Shown here: positions 23,501 through 30,702 of the stretch, piece by piece
How the letters are laid out: each line of letters starts with the position of its first letter
Numbering within the stretch: the first letter of the stretch is position 1
Assembly (NCBI RefSeq): GCF_932526225.1
Contig: NC_064044.1
Span: 16,330,453-16,394,452 of the forward strand
DNA: 64,000 bases
Direction: 5' to 3'
Source of the DNA: Nematostella vectensis
Lineage: Eukaryota > Cnidaria > Anthozoa > Actiniaria > Edwardsiidae
Made by a program: the position numbers and the translations under genes
The notes under the pieces: model-generated
Databases searched by the model: none
What the model was told of the DNA's origin: nothing
What the model saw: only the letters and a program-made list of their open reading frames with translations

Positions 23501-24071
23501 CATTATGGGCCTATTCGCACTAGGCAAAAAATTTTGTCAACACTAGCAGGAAACCTGTGGGTATGCGTTTGTTTAACCAGGACAGTTTTTTTCGCAGCCG
23601 AATAATCTTCAAAGGTGCCGTTGGCCTGCTCTGGAGGCCGCCAGAACTGCTAATGTTTTTGATATTCATAGAGTGGACTTAAGACTAGTAAGGCGATAAG
23701 TTGTGTAAAAATATTCCAAGGCAGCATTGTGATCAAACGTTAACAAACTCTGCAACTCGGCTTTTTCGCGTGAGAAAACCGAGTCTAATTTTGATTGACA
23801 TTTGTGTCGCGTTCGACTTTTTGTTTGACCTCTTAGTGCGAATGCGATTTACAAGCCATTCGATCGGCCAGGACAAAATTTGGCTGGCTGTTTGTCCCTG
23901 CCAGACAAACTTTGCCCTCCTAGTGCGATTAGGCCCTATAATTGCTACTTGTTAGGGTCAAGTAAGTATTGTGATATATATCCATTTACCATGACCCACC
24001 GACGTGACAATCTCGGCTTTCTGGTTTCCATTTGTTTCAAACGTAAGTTTGTCATTCTCTGTGGCCGCCAT
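5350..24071 (-). CDS. EIF2B4: Translation initiation factor eIF2B subunit delta, complete gene, 14 coding exons
   Basis: eIF2B is the cytosolic GDP/GTP exchange factor for eIF2; delta is a regulatory-core subunit that senses phosphorylated eIF2 alpha. Coding exons, 5' to 3' on the minus strand: 23990-24071, 23418-23482, 22264-22503, 21204-21267, 20697-20785, 20408-20499, 15203-15320, 13197-13273, 12903-13005, 9683-9813, 9223-9314, 8160-8245, 7472-7652, 5350-5558. They total 1629 bases: 542 codons plus TAA at 5350-5352, close to the vertebrate length. All introns are GT-AG and every phase matches. The N-terminus is a lysine-rich disordered arm ([13 protein letters not shown]). The C-terminal IF-2B Rossmann-like domain is shown by [76 protein letters not shown] and [11 protein letters not shown]. 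The start ATG lies in GCCATATTAAAA context with no longer convincing upstream start. Introns are heavily invaded by repeats but exons look intact, so the gene is probably functional. Confidence 0.96.
5785..7140. repeat. 18-bp minisatellite in EIF2B4 intron 13, about 75 copies
   Basis: The unit is AGAACCACATAGACCACT or ...ACCACA. Two longer derived blocks (about 6610-6680 and 6820-6880) share AGCTAGAATAATATAGAC, indicating a higher-order duplication. The 18-base period (six codons) keeps the minus strand open as a VVYVVL repeat; this is not a gene. Confidence 0.95.
7472..7652 (-). CDS. EIF2B4: EIF2B4 exon 13 (aa 414-473)
   Basis: This is the most conserved segment: [39 protein letters not shown] and FVSNELG. 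It leaves in phase 1 at CTTG|GTAAGT. Confidence 0.97.
8160..8245 (-). CDS. EIF2B4: EIF2B4 exon 12 (aa 385-413)
   Basis: It encodes [19 protein letters not shown] and SAISYVIKE. The acceptor is TGTCAG|GTAG and the donor GAG|GTGAGG. Confidence 0.95.
8340..8466. repeat. Degenerate GATGATAAT-type microsatellite
   Basis: An imperfect run of GATGAT, AATGAT and GATAAT triplets in EIF2B4 intron 11. No other signal is visible. Confidence 0.7.
8881..9050. repeat. TATGG pentanucleotide satellite
   Basis: About 30 tandem TATGG units, grading into TATGA and TATAA at both edges, in EIF2B4 intron 11. Confidence 0.95.
9223..9314 (-). CDS. EIF2B4: EIF2B4 exon 11 (aa 354-384)
   Basis: It encodes [18 protein letters not shown] and [12 protein letters not shown]. 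It leaves in phase 1, with the glycine codon shared with exon 12. Confidence 0.95.
9495..9656 (+). repeat. Possible 3' end of a non-LTR element
   Basis: The segment AGGAGGTCCGTCTCGTATAA...ACGGTCCTCC is a small hairpin, followed by TATTATTATC, an AATAAA and a CTGAAACTGAAAC tail. This resembles a LINE or SINE 3' UTR lying in intron 10. The assignment is tentative. Confidence 0.35.
9683..9813 (-). CDS. EIF2B4: EIF2B4 exon 10 (aa 311-353)
   Basis: It encodes [20 protein letters not shown] and [10 protein letters not shown], the beta strand and loop of the Rossmann-like fold. It ends in phase 2 within the cysteine of the CSS motif. Confidence 0.95.
10050..12850. repeat. 33-bp satellite in EIF2B4 intron 9, about 85 copies
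   Basis: The unit is CCCAAAGGCCTATACATACC followed by TCTCAATAATACC. Variants differ mainly at AMACCC, GGCCTA/GGCCCA/GGCTCA and the CTCTC/CACTC position, and these variants recur in groups, so higher-order units have been copied. The 33-base period leaves long open minus-strand frames (547 and 266 codons of [11 protein letters not shown]), which are artefacts. Confidence 0.97.
12903..13005 (-). CDS. EIF2B4: EIF2B4 exon 9 (aa 276-310)
   Basis: It encodes [18 protein letters not shown], then PPDMPEDQ. The donor CAG|GTAACT lies about 50 bases from the end of a 2.8-kb satellite. Confidence 0.95.
13197..13273 (-). CDS. EIF2B4: EIF2B4 exon 8 (aa 251-275)
   Basis: It encodes [18 protein letters not shown], matching the conserved DYxTPxxxELSRDL stretch. 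It ends in phase 2. Confidence 0.93.
14461..14544. repeat. Perfect 28-bp inverted repeat with 28-base loop
   Basis: The arms 14461-14488 and 14517-14544 are exact reverse complements, beginning AGTTTTCGGTTGCATT. The loop contains AGTACGTAGTTC in near-duplicate. The right arm is also the left end of the MITE-like element at 14517-15118. Confidence 0.85.
14517..15118. mobile_element. MITE-like element with CTGACAG...CTGTCAG ends
   Basis: The left end CTGACAGAAAATAATGCAAC is matched by the inverted right end (...GTTGCATTACTTTCTGTCAG). Similarity continues inward imperfectly. No transposase is present. A second copy of the right-end sequence sits at 14461-14488, so two elements may be nested. 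The target duplication is not clear. Confidence 0.55.
15203..15320 (-). CDS. EIF2B4: EIF2B4 exon 7 (aa 211-250)
   Basis: It encodes [17 protein letters not shown] and then [10 protein letters not shown], the IF-2B core. It is separated from exon 6 by a 5-kb intron that holds the Ginger transposon. Confidence 0.95.
15760..16205 (-). pseudogene. Non-LTR retrotransposon ORF2 C-terminal fragment
   Basis: The frame at 15900-16202 contains [21 protein letters not shown]-like sequence followed by [19 protein letters not shown]. This is the segment that follows the reverse transcriptase in many LINE ORF2 proteins, before a degenerate cysteine motif. A second frame continues towards 15760. It lies in EIF2B4 intron 6 and is inactive. 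Confidence 0.5.
17043..18330 (-). pseudogene. Ginger transposase (gypsy-type DDE integrase), frameshifted
   Basis: Three overlapping frames make up the gene. 18330-17941 has an H2C2 zinc motif (HTRIAH...C-x3-C). 18046-17216 has the DDE core: D in VEMDLMDF, D in [10 protein letters not shown] in [10 protein letters not shown]. 17234-17043 has a C-terminal basic tail. The core resembles Ginger and KRBA2-type integrase proteins. Shifts occur near 17950-18040 and near 17220-17230, so this copy is probably dead, though the three catalytic residues are kept. Confidence 0.85.
19166..19244 (+). repeat. tRNA-like sequence (tRNA pseudogene or SINE head)
   Basis: It has an A-box-like TAGTGGTCAAGTGG, a B-box GGTTCGAATCA and a CTTCGGA anticodon-loop-like string (TCG). 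The anticodon stem does not pair, so it is not a functional tRNA. It lies in the non-coding end of the Ginger element. Confidence 0.5.
19850..20290. repeat. Imperfect direct repeat pair, about 220 bp each
   Basis: GGCGCGTAAATTACA and nearby AGAGTAATTTGCTTAA recur as GGCGCGTAAATTACA and AGGGTAATTTACTTAA about 240 bases later, with similar flanks. No ORF is present. Confidence 0.55.
20311..20340. repeat. Perfect 30-bp palindrome
   Basis: TTTACACCCGAAATA is followed directly by its reverse complement, with no loop. It is about 70 bases from EIF2B4 exon 6, in the intron. Confidence 0.85.
20408..20499 (-). CDS. EIF2B4: EIF2B4 exon 6 (aa 181-210)
   Basis: It encodes [20 protein letters not shown], the highly conserved LFSHLxQY entry to the globular domain. 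It ends in phase 2 at ATCAG|GTAATG. Confidence 0.93.
20697..20785 (-). CDS. EIF2B4: EIF2B4 exon 5 (aa 151-180)
   Basis: It encodes [19 protein letters not shown] and a lysine-rich end, KKLAREQ, resembling the segment before the VPxR motif of the family. The donor is CAG|GTGAGT. Confidence 0.85.
20796..20886. repeat. 22-bp repeat, four copies
   Basis: The unit is ATGTGATACAACCCTAACYA. It lies next to the acceptor of EIF2B4 exon 5. Confidence 0.75.
21061..21210. repeat. 50-bp tandem repeat, three copies, spanning the EIF2B4 exon 4 donor
   Basis: Units are 21061-21110, 21111-21160 and 21161-21210. The end of the third unit is the last seven coding bases of exon 4 plus its donor, so the repeat copies a CCARAGG|GTCTGTAG donor-like site into the intron twice more. 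Confidence 0.85.
21204..21267 (-). CDS. EIF2B4: EIF2B4 exon 4 (aa 130-150), donor inside a 50-bp repeat
   Basis: It encodes [17 protein letters not shown] and then LPEG. Phase requires the donor CCAGAGG|GTCTGT, which is weak. That donor is the edge of a 50-bp tandem repeat lying downstream in the intron. Confidence 0.75.
21560..21900. repeat. About 44-bp minisatellite, about seven copies
   Basis: The unit contains ACAGACAAGCTGTA and TAACTAGGTGGTATGACT. It lies in EIF2B4 intron 3. Confidence 0.8.
22264..22503 (-). CDS. EIF2B4: EIF2B4 exon 3 (aa 50-129)
   Basis: This is the lysine-rich arm, ending [11 protein letters not shown], which matches the conserved junction before the EAxRA helix of the family. 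The acceptor is CTTCCAG|TCAG and the donor GCAG|GTAATT. Confidence 0.9.
23120..23260. mobile_element. 141-bp MITE with 27-bp terminal inverted repeats
   Basis: The ends are CTAGTGCACACTAGTGACAT and its inverse with one mismatch over 27 bp. No coding capacity and no clear target duplication. EIF2B4 intron 2. Confidence 0.7.
23418..23482 (-). CDS. EIF2B4: EIF2B4 exon 2 (aa 28-49)
   Basis: It encodes an S/R/K/P-rich segment, [17 protein letters not shown]. The acceptor is TTTTCAG|ATCG and the donor CCA|GTAAGT. The exon leaves in phase 0. Confidence 0.85.
23507..23936. mobile_element. MITE-like element with GGGCCTA...TAGGCCC ends
   Basis: The ends GGGCCTATTCGCACTAGG and the inverse of GGGCCTAATCGCACTAGG are flanked by TAT on both sides, suggesting a 3-bp target duplication. 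It fills most of EIF2B4 intron 1. Confidence 0.6.
23990..24071 (-). CDS. EIF2B4: EIF2B4 coding exon 1 (aa 1-27)
   Basis: It starts [17 protein letters not shown] and ends in phase 1 at CATG|GTAAAT. A closer GTGGGT at the TCG codon was rejected because it would give the wrong phase for exon 2. Confidence 0.8.
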
Positions 24072-24337
24072 ATTAAAAGGTAGGTCAGCGGTGGTAATCG
24101 CGGGCTTAAAATCTTTCGAACCCACAGGTAGCCCAGACAATGGTTGCTTGTTCGTAGCTCGAGATTAGCGATAGCCTCCTCCACAGGCATCTCGAGTGTT
24201 TTTTGTTTGTTTACTTTTTCGGTATTTTTATAAATTGGGGTTCCTGTGGCGAGTTGAACCGGAACCGGAAGAGGGGAGGGGGACAAAAGAAATCAATCTC
24301 GTCTCCAGTCCCCATTGCCCTGTAGAAGTACAAGAGT
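24072..24337 (-). promoter_or_regulatory. Probable EIF2B4 5' UTR and promoter region
   Basis: This is the sequence directly upstream of the EIF2B4 start. I see no clear TATA box. A TTTTTATAAATTGG string lies about 160 bases upstream and is a weak candidate. The call rests on position only. Confidence 0.3.
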
Positions 24338-24545
24338 TTGGGAGTACAGTGGTATAGGGAGTACAGTAGTATGGGAGAAAAGGAGTATGTGAGTACAGGA
24401 TGTTACAATATTTTTTCCATACTCGTCTACTCCCATACTCCTGTACTCCCATACTCCTGTACTCCAATACTCCCTACACTCCTGTACTTCCATACTCCAA
24501 CATTCCTGTGCTCCCATACCCCTCTTACTCCTGTACTCCTAAAGT
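24338..24545. repeat. Inverted minisatellite array (GGAGTAC / GTACTCC)
   Basis: The left half repeats GGAGTACAGTAGTATGGG. The right half repeats the inverse, CCCATACTCCTGTACTCC. Together they form a large imperfect hairpin about 270-470 bases upstream of the EIF2B4 start. Confidence 0.75.
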
Positions 24546-24576
24546 CCTATCACAGGTAGCCCAGGCTCACGGCGAG

Positions 24577-24833
24577 TGTAGTTTCAGTAGGTTTATTACA
24601 GAGTTTGTATGAGCGAAAAATTCGTTGAAATAAATACTCTGATTTGAAAATAAAACAGTAGTTTGACGTTGCTGCTGCTCAATCCCGCCATTATTTGCCA
24701 TTCTAAGCTGTTTTAGCCGCTGCAAATGTTTCCCGTCGCCTTCTGTATATAAAATAGACAAGGTTGTAAATACTCCGACAACCGCCAAATTCCAAAGTGA
24801 TTTTAAACGTCTATTCATCCCCGTTTTGCCGTT
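24577..24833 (-). CDS. Possible first exon with a signal-anchor segment
   Basis: From an ATG at about 24830 the frame reads MNRRLKSLWNLAVVGVFTT, then SILYTE: basic residues followed by one hydrophobic helix, like a type II signal anchor. Near 24577 there is a donor-like CGCC|GTGAGC, in frame just before a stop. No downstream exon was found that is not EIF2B4. It may be chance. Confidence 0.25.
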
Positions 24834-25589
24834 TGAGCGGCGAGAATCTTTCTTTTGAATTTGAAAATATTCGTGATAGCGACGCTCGATGGGCCGTTCG
24901 TGGATACACACCATGCCAAATTCTACCAGCCGGGGGTAGTGTGCTTCGCATCAGACACGCTTCTTTGCCCGAAAATTTATCCCAAAAACTCTCCCGGTAA
25001 CCTAACAGACCCGGTAATTACCGGTAATTTTGAGAAATGCCCCCAGAAAAGTTTTCGAAATCCCTGGCGAGGAATAGTGTTTAACAAACCAAAGCTTTTG
25101 CGTAGCCTGCCGATACGGGTTCCCAACAAGTAAATAATAAATTTCAAAGTTTATGTATAGATTATGGCTAAATAGTTATTGAAATCCTAGTTTTGTCGAT
25201 GTCTGTAGACAACTTGCACCCCAAACATTGCTGTGGCATCGGCATTTTTCGTAAGAAAGACAAAGAACAAGTAAATAGTCTCATTTTGTAGAAAAACTTC
25301 TCAAAAGAGCACTGCATGTCAGTGCAGCTTGTCAGTAAACCCCTCATACTCCCAGGGGCGTACGCAGGATTTTAACAAGTTGCAGTCAAAGCATTCATAA
25401 GCTGAATAAGGGCGTGGCCCCTTATCCCGCATCCCCGTGAAGATTTCATAGCTCCTGCTTTTGGGTTTAAAATTGGCGTCAATGCGTTAGACTTTTGAGA
25501 AAATTACACGATCCTCTGTCATCCTCGATCTGAAATAGGACTTCATTTGTCGCGTGGCACTGAACGACATAACAATATGTTTGGAAATC

Positions 25590-25995
25590 ATCTGTAGACT
25601 ACCATGCTTATCAAGGGGGATGGAACGATATGTCAACTGGGAATGGCGTCATCGATGACGTCACTAAAAACGGCAATACTTGTATATCATAGAAACATCA
25701 TAAGGCGGTCTAACTTGGCAGATGTCATGTAGGTGTCAAGGGGGGTGCAACTATTTGTCAGCTCGGCATGACGTCATCTACGACGTCACTAAAAACGACA
25801 ATACTCATATATCATCATAGAAACATCATAAGGCGGTCTAACTTAGCAGATGTCATGTAGGTGTCAAGGGGGGTGCAACTATTTGTCAGCTCGGCATGAC
25901 GTCATCTACGACGTCACTAAAAGCGGCAATACTTATATCTCATCATAGAAACATCATAAGAAGGTCTAACTTGGCAAATGTCACGTAGGTGTCAA
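25590..25995. repeat. About 127-bp tandem repeat, three copies
   Basis: Each copy has GCATGACGTCATCTACGACG (or a variant) and TCATAGAAACATCATAAG. The GACGTCACTA string recurs at 25657, 25782 and 25910. No ORF is present. Confidence 0.8.
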
Positions 25996-26565
25996 AGGGG
26001 GGGGGGGGGTGTCCAACATGCATATCAGTCAATCTTGTTTTAATAACTTTCGTTTTTTCTAGCTCGCTCGGTCATTTCTTTATTAGGTATTACATACCAT
26101 ATTTAGGAGTCTGCTTCAATAATTTTTTCTCTCAGCCATTGGTTGATATTCAACTTAGCATGACGTCACTGAAAATGGCAGTACTCATCATAGAAACATA
26201 TTTAGGCTAAGTAAAGCCTTGAAATTTTATTCAACAGGAATAAAATTTAAACAGCAACAGTAAATAGTCAAGCTGCAATTAAATCTCTTGCGTGACAATC
26301 ATAACAATCCCCTTGAAAACTGGAACAGGATCGTCTTATTGCGATATTATAACCAGGTCATCTTCTTTTACGCCATACTATGCGTAGGATTATAAAGTTT
26401 TCGGATGCTTACTGTCCGTTCGACCATGCCAGAACTTGGGATGTATATCAGAGGAAGCTTTTGAAAGAATCCCTTTGAAATAGCCCTAAAACGACTGTTA
26501 TGTAGACAGTACACTACTTGACAGATATGGTTCGGCCATTCGTGTCAATGACGAGTTGTAATATA

Positions 26566-27110
26566 AAGATTTAGACACTGCCTAAAAGCGGAGCCAGCAT
26601 TGAACACCTTTTGTGTTGACTGATCGAGGTATTTTTGGGGGATCTAGGATCCTGCTCTTTACTGAGATTTATTTATTTTACCAACCAAATGGATCCAGGC
26701 CTTATTCAATAATTTAAATTATGCAGTACATCAAAGCTAACAAACACAATTCCTGGTGTGAATATATGTATGTATATGTCCCATCATAGAAGTTCAATTA
26801 TGAATATTTTTTTAAAATCAAAACAATACTCTGACAAGCTTTGCCCCAACAGCATTCCAAAGATTCAAAATAATATATTAAGATTAGTTAGATGCCATAC
26901 TGTAATTATTATGTATTGATTTAGTGGCGATTCTCTCCTTCATTGGACCATATATTCAGAAAAATGTCTGGAAATTAAAATACAAAAATATATCTCCTTT
27001 CATGCATTACATATTGGTGCACCCCCCTCTACCATATAGTGGCCTTGTTGTTGGTGGCCTACTCCAAAATGAATGCAATAAAGAAAAAACAGATTGATTT
27101 GGCATTTCTT
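26566..27110 (+). repeat. Dispersed repeat A, left copy
   Basis: It starts with CACTGCCTAAAAGCGGAGCC and ends near ACATATTGGTGCACCC...AAAATGAATGCAAT. A related copy in the same orientation lies at 50797-51600. No coding content. Confidence 0.7.
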
Positions 27111-27207
27111 GACATTTCCCCATTCCCATTATCTTAACCCTTTCACCACCACAGGCCTCTAAAGAGGCCATGTCTATGCTATCCAAGCTACGTGAACAGA
27201 ATTCTAT

Positions 27208-27590
27208 AATTACTGGATACCTGTGGTAGCCCAGTCATAAAATGCAACTGGTTTTTTTTCTGTCGTCTCGCCATTTGCACAATGCAATTCCCAAGAACCC
27301 TTGCGCCACAGGCGATACTTCGTATTTTAGTGTATTGATTGCGACCTTACGGAAGCCTTTTTCTTACACGAAGTATCTAGCCTACTGTCCTACGTCAGCG
27401 CAACGCTTAGTAACCAAAATTCTTTGCATAATTTAAAACTGTGTCATGGCCGCCATCTTGAATTTGAGATTCCAGCTCTCAGATCCATGTTATTTTCGCA
27501 GTCCCGATTCGCGATTTAATAACTGCATATTTAACCATAGCCTCAATTTCTACCAAGTTATTTTGGAAAAATCATCTCAGCTTGGATATT
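27208..27590 (+). repeat. Repeat B, left copy, directly before the Helentron ORF
   Basis: About 380 bp starting near GGATACCTGTGGTAGCCCAG and ending CATCTCAGCTTGGAT. A close direct copy is at 49085-49462 on the far side of the Helentron, so B may be a terminal or subterminal part of that element. Confidence 0.7.
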
Positions 27591-30384
27591 GTTGACTGCT
27601 ACATGCCAGAAACAGTTACTCAATGAAACAGCCGAACAGAGAATTAAACGTCTTAACAAGCGGGCTGCGAAAAGAAAGAACAAATTTAGTAATGAAACTT
27701 CCGAACAAAAACAAGAAAGGTTAAGGAAAAGAGAAAAAAATGTTACAGGGAAGCCCAAAACACAGAGCTGATTGACTTTTCAAACAAGCAGCTAAGCAAA
27801 GAGAAAAACGGTCTATTGAGACTTCTGAACAAAAGAGAGCACGTCTAAGAGAAAATGCATTTCAGCTAATGAGTCTACTGAACAAAGGACTGCAAGATTA
27901 ACAAAACAGATGATAACAAAAAGCCAAAGAAAAAAGCTATGGAGTTAAAAAATGTTCAGTATTTTATTGAGAGATTTCATGCTCTAGTTTCTAAAGGACC
28001 AATATATCGCTGTAGTTGTGATTAGCTATGGTATAAACATAGTGTCCATCAAGTTTCAAAATTGATGAGTAATACAAAGTGTCCCGTCAACACATTCTGA
28101 ATATGTTTGCATAACATGTTACAATTCATTGAAAAAAAAATTGTGCACTTGCAAATAAAATGTGCTTCCCAGTTTTGCCATCACAATTTTCTGACACTTC
28201 ACAGCTTGAATGGAGACTTGTCTTGCCAAGATTAATATTTCAAAAGCTGCAACAAGCACCGAGAGGAAGACAGTTAAGAATTAATGGAAATGTTGTTAAT
28301 GTTCCAGCTAATGTTGTACAAACAGCATCTATTCTGCCTTAAATGACAAATGACACTAACACCATAAAGATGCAGCTCAAAAGAGGATTAGCTTACAAAC
28401 ATGCTACTTTATCTGAAAATATTAGACCCCTAAGAGTTTTCCAAATTGCTGAATGGCTAATAAACAATGGCAATATTTACAAACAGGAAAATATAAACAC
28501 TGCATGTTTCAAAGAAATCCAAGAATGCACTGTTGATAACATTTCCAATTGTGAAGAAATATATAGACATAGATCATGACTTGAAATTAGATAATTGAAT
28601 TGCGGTTGATGATAACGAAGCTATTGCTGGTGTAACAGCAATAGCTTCATGCTTCATGCTTACATCTCCAGACTTTGTTGAAAATTCAGAATGTGATGAA
28701 ATTACAAGTGCTGCTCCAGGAGAGGGCAGTAACCCTTTGAGTATTTTCAAAGATAGATACTGTGAAGAGCTTGCTTACCCAAATATATTCTGCGGACACC
28801 AAAGAGCTAGTAACAATGAAAGGCTTGTTCCAGTCTGTTATAGCGATATCTATAAATCAGAGCTAAGGCGCACAGATAGGAGATCGGCCATGTGCATTGA
28901 AAATATATTTTTCAAGACAAAAAAAAATGCAAATGAAAATTCTGCTTGGCAAATCACAGATTGCATCGAGGAAACAAAAAGCAGGATCTAGCAGAATAAC
29001 AGCTGGGCAGCTGAAAAAAGAAGGTGCTCTTGAAAAACTCATTCATGCTGATGAAGGATATAACGTTCTGCGTGCAATACGAGAATCACCTCCATATTTT
29101 GAGGCAAAAAAAGATATTTTTTGCAATGATAAGGCAGTTGGGTCCTGCTACTTTACTTTTGCAGTTTCTCAGCTGCAGAAACTAAGTGGGTCCATTTGCT
29201 AAAAATGTTAGGAAAACTAGTGGATAAAGTAAATTACTCTGATGAACAGATTGAAAGCATGACCTGGGAAGATAAATGCAGATGAATTCAAAGTAACCCT
29301 GTCACTTGTGCCTGACGATTGGATTACCAAGTGCAAATCTTTATGGGACACTTCCTGATGAGCCCTTGTGCTCCTCTAAGAGAAATTGAAGATTGGTTCT
29401 ATAGAGTTAAATTTCAGCATTGTGGCTCTCCTCGCATATGCTAATTTAGGTCAAAGATGCTCCAAAGTTTGGAATAAATTGAGACACAGATGTAATCACA
29501 TATACAGATACCATTATTACATGTTCTTAACCACTAAGTGAAGAAGGAGGATTGAAAGAACTAGTTGCAAGGCAGTGCCACAATCATTCACGCACATGCC
29601 TTAAAAAGAAAAATGTGTGCAGATTTAATTTTCTTCAGCCACCTATGCAAAAAACTTCCTTTGAAGTATCCTTTGAGTAAAATACCTGAGGAAGAAAAAA
29701 AAAGCAACATGGAACAGAATAAAGATTCAGTTAAATGACATGAAAGAAGAACTTTTAAAATAACTAAATGTAACAGAGCCAGATTATATTTTAGCTGTAA
29801 GGTCCTCATTAAAGTCCCCAACAATATTTTTAAAGAGAAAAGTGGACGAGCTAAGCATCAATCAATCAATAATTACAACATGAATTGGCATGAAGAGCGA
29901 ATATGTATATGCATGTGCAATGTATATTGTCTCTTATATAAGTAAAGCATAAAGAGGAATGAGTGATCTGTTAAGAACAGAATGTGAAGAAGCCAAGTTA
30001 GTAAATAGTAAATCATTTGGCAATGCAAGAAGTAAAACAGTAGACTCAGATGGGTTTCCATTAAAAAATGCTAATAATGACAATAACCAGGATTACTTAG
30101 ACATTACAACCTGTGAAGGTGATGTTAAGAAAAGGAAGAAATCAAGAATTATTAGATCAGTGTGGTTTAACATAGAAATCGATGAAGAGAAACATTACGG
30201 AGAATTGCTTATGCTTTTTACTTGTTGGAGAGATGAGTCTGACTTGATGCGGTTTGGATCTTTTAAGCAAGGCTATCAACTTTGCAGAAACCAAATAGCA
30301 TTACAAATGAAACAATATGCAATTTATAAAGAAATTCTAGACAAAGCTCTTCAGAGCTTTGATGTGGATGAAGTAGGAAATGCT
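27589..30384 (+). pseudogene. Helentron Rep/helicase, N-terminal half (degenerate)
   Basis: Pieces in several frames follow the order of Helitron proteins. First come repeated ETAEQRIKRLNKR / ETSEQKQERL motifs (27600-27770). Then a LEWRLVLPRLIFQKL...RGRQLRINGNVVNVPANV block (28190-28330), then LKRGLAYKH...NIRPLRVF (28370-28460), PGEGSNPLSIFKDRY (28715), KAGSSRITAGQLKK and KLIHADEGY (29000), and FYRVKFQHCGSPRIC (29397-29440). The last is the Rep HUH site, where HIH is replaced by RIC followed by a stop. The final frame, 29959-30384, runs up to the Polinton insertion. Clearly non-functional. Confidence 0.85.
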
Positions 30385-30395
30385 TGAGACATAAT

Positions 30396-30401
30396 AGCAC
30401 C
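30396..30401. repeat. Polinton target-site duplication, left copy (AGCACC)
   Basis: AGCACC directly precedes the Polinton end AGTAGTAAAGG. The same six bases follow the other end at 43625-43630. Confidence 0.92.
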
Positions 30402-30602
30402 AGTAGTAAAGGTAGTCTATCTATAGGGTGGATTCCAGTCCCCCGGCCGATTAATTGTTGAAAATGATGTGCTGTGATTGGTTGGATTTGATAGGGCGGA
30501 AGTGACGTCACGGGTGGACTTTGGACATAAGCCCTTGACCTTTGGGCGTGGGAGGGTGGTGATTGGTGGGATTTGATAGGGTGGAAGTGACGTAAACAGT
30601 CC
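30402..30602 (+). repeat. Polinton left terminal inverted repeat
   Basis: It starts AGTAGTAAAGGTAGTCTATC and pairs with 43398-43624. Inside it, TTTGATAGGGYGGAAGTGACG occurs twice, about 95 bases apart, each preceded by a GATTGGTKGG (CCAAT-type) string; one copy has the full TGACGTCA palindrome. A 25-base gap near GGCCG distinguishes it from the right copy. Confidence 0.92.
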
Positions 30603-30702
30603 ACACCATATTTAGAGTAAAATCTATTTTATTAAAAGAAACAACATGGATACAAGGGTCAATAAAAAGTACGTTATTTATCAAGTATCTATCGTAGTGT
30701 AA

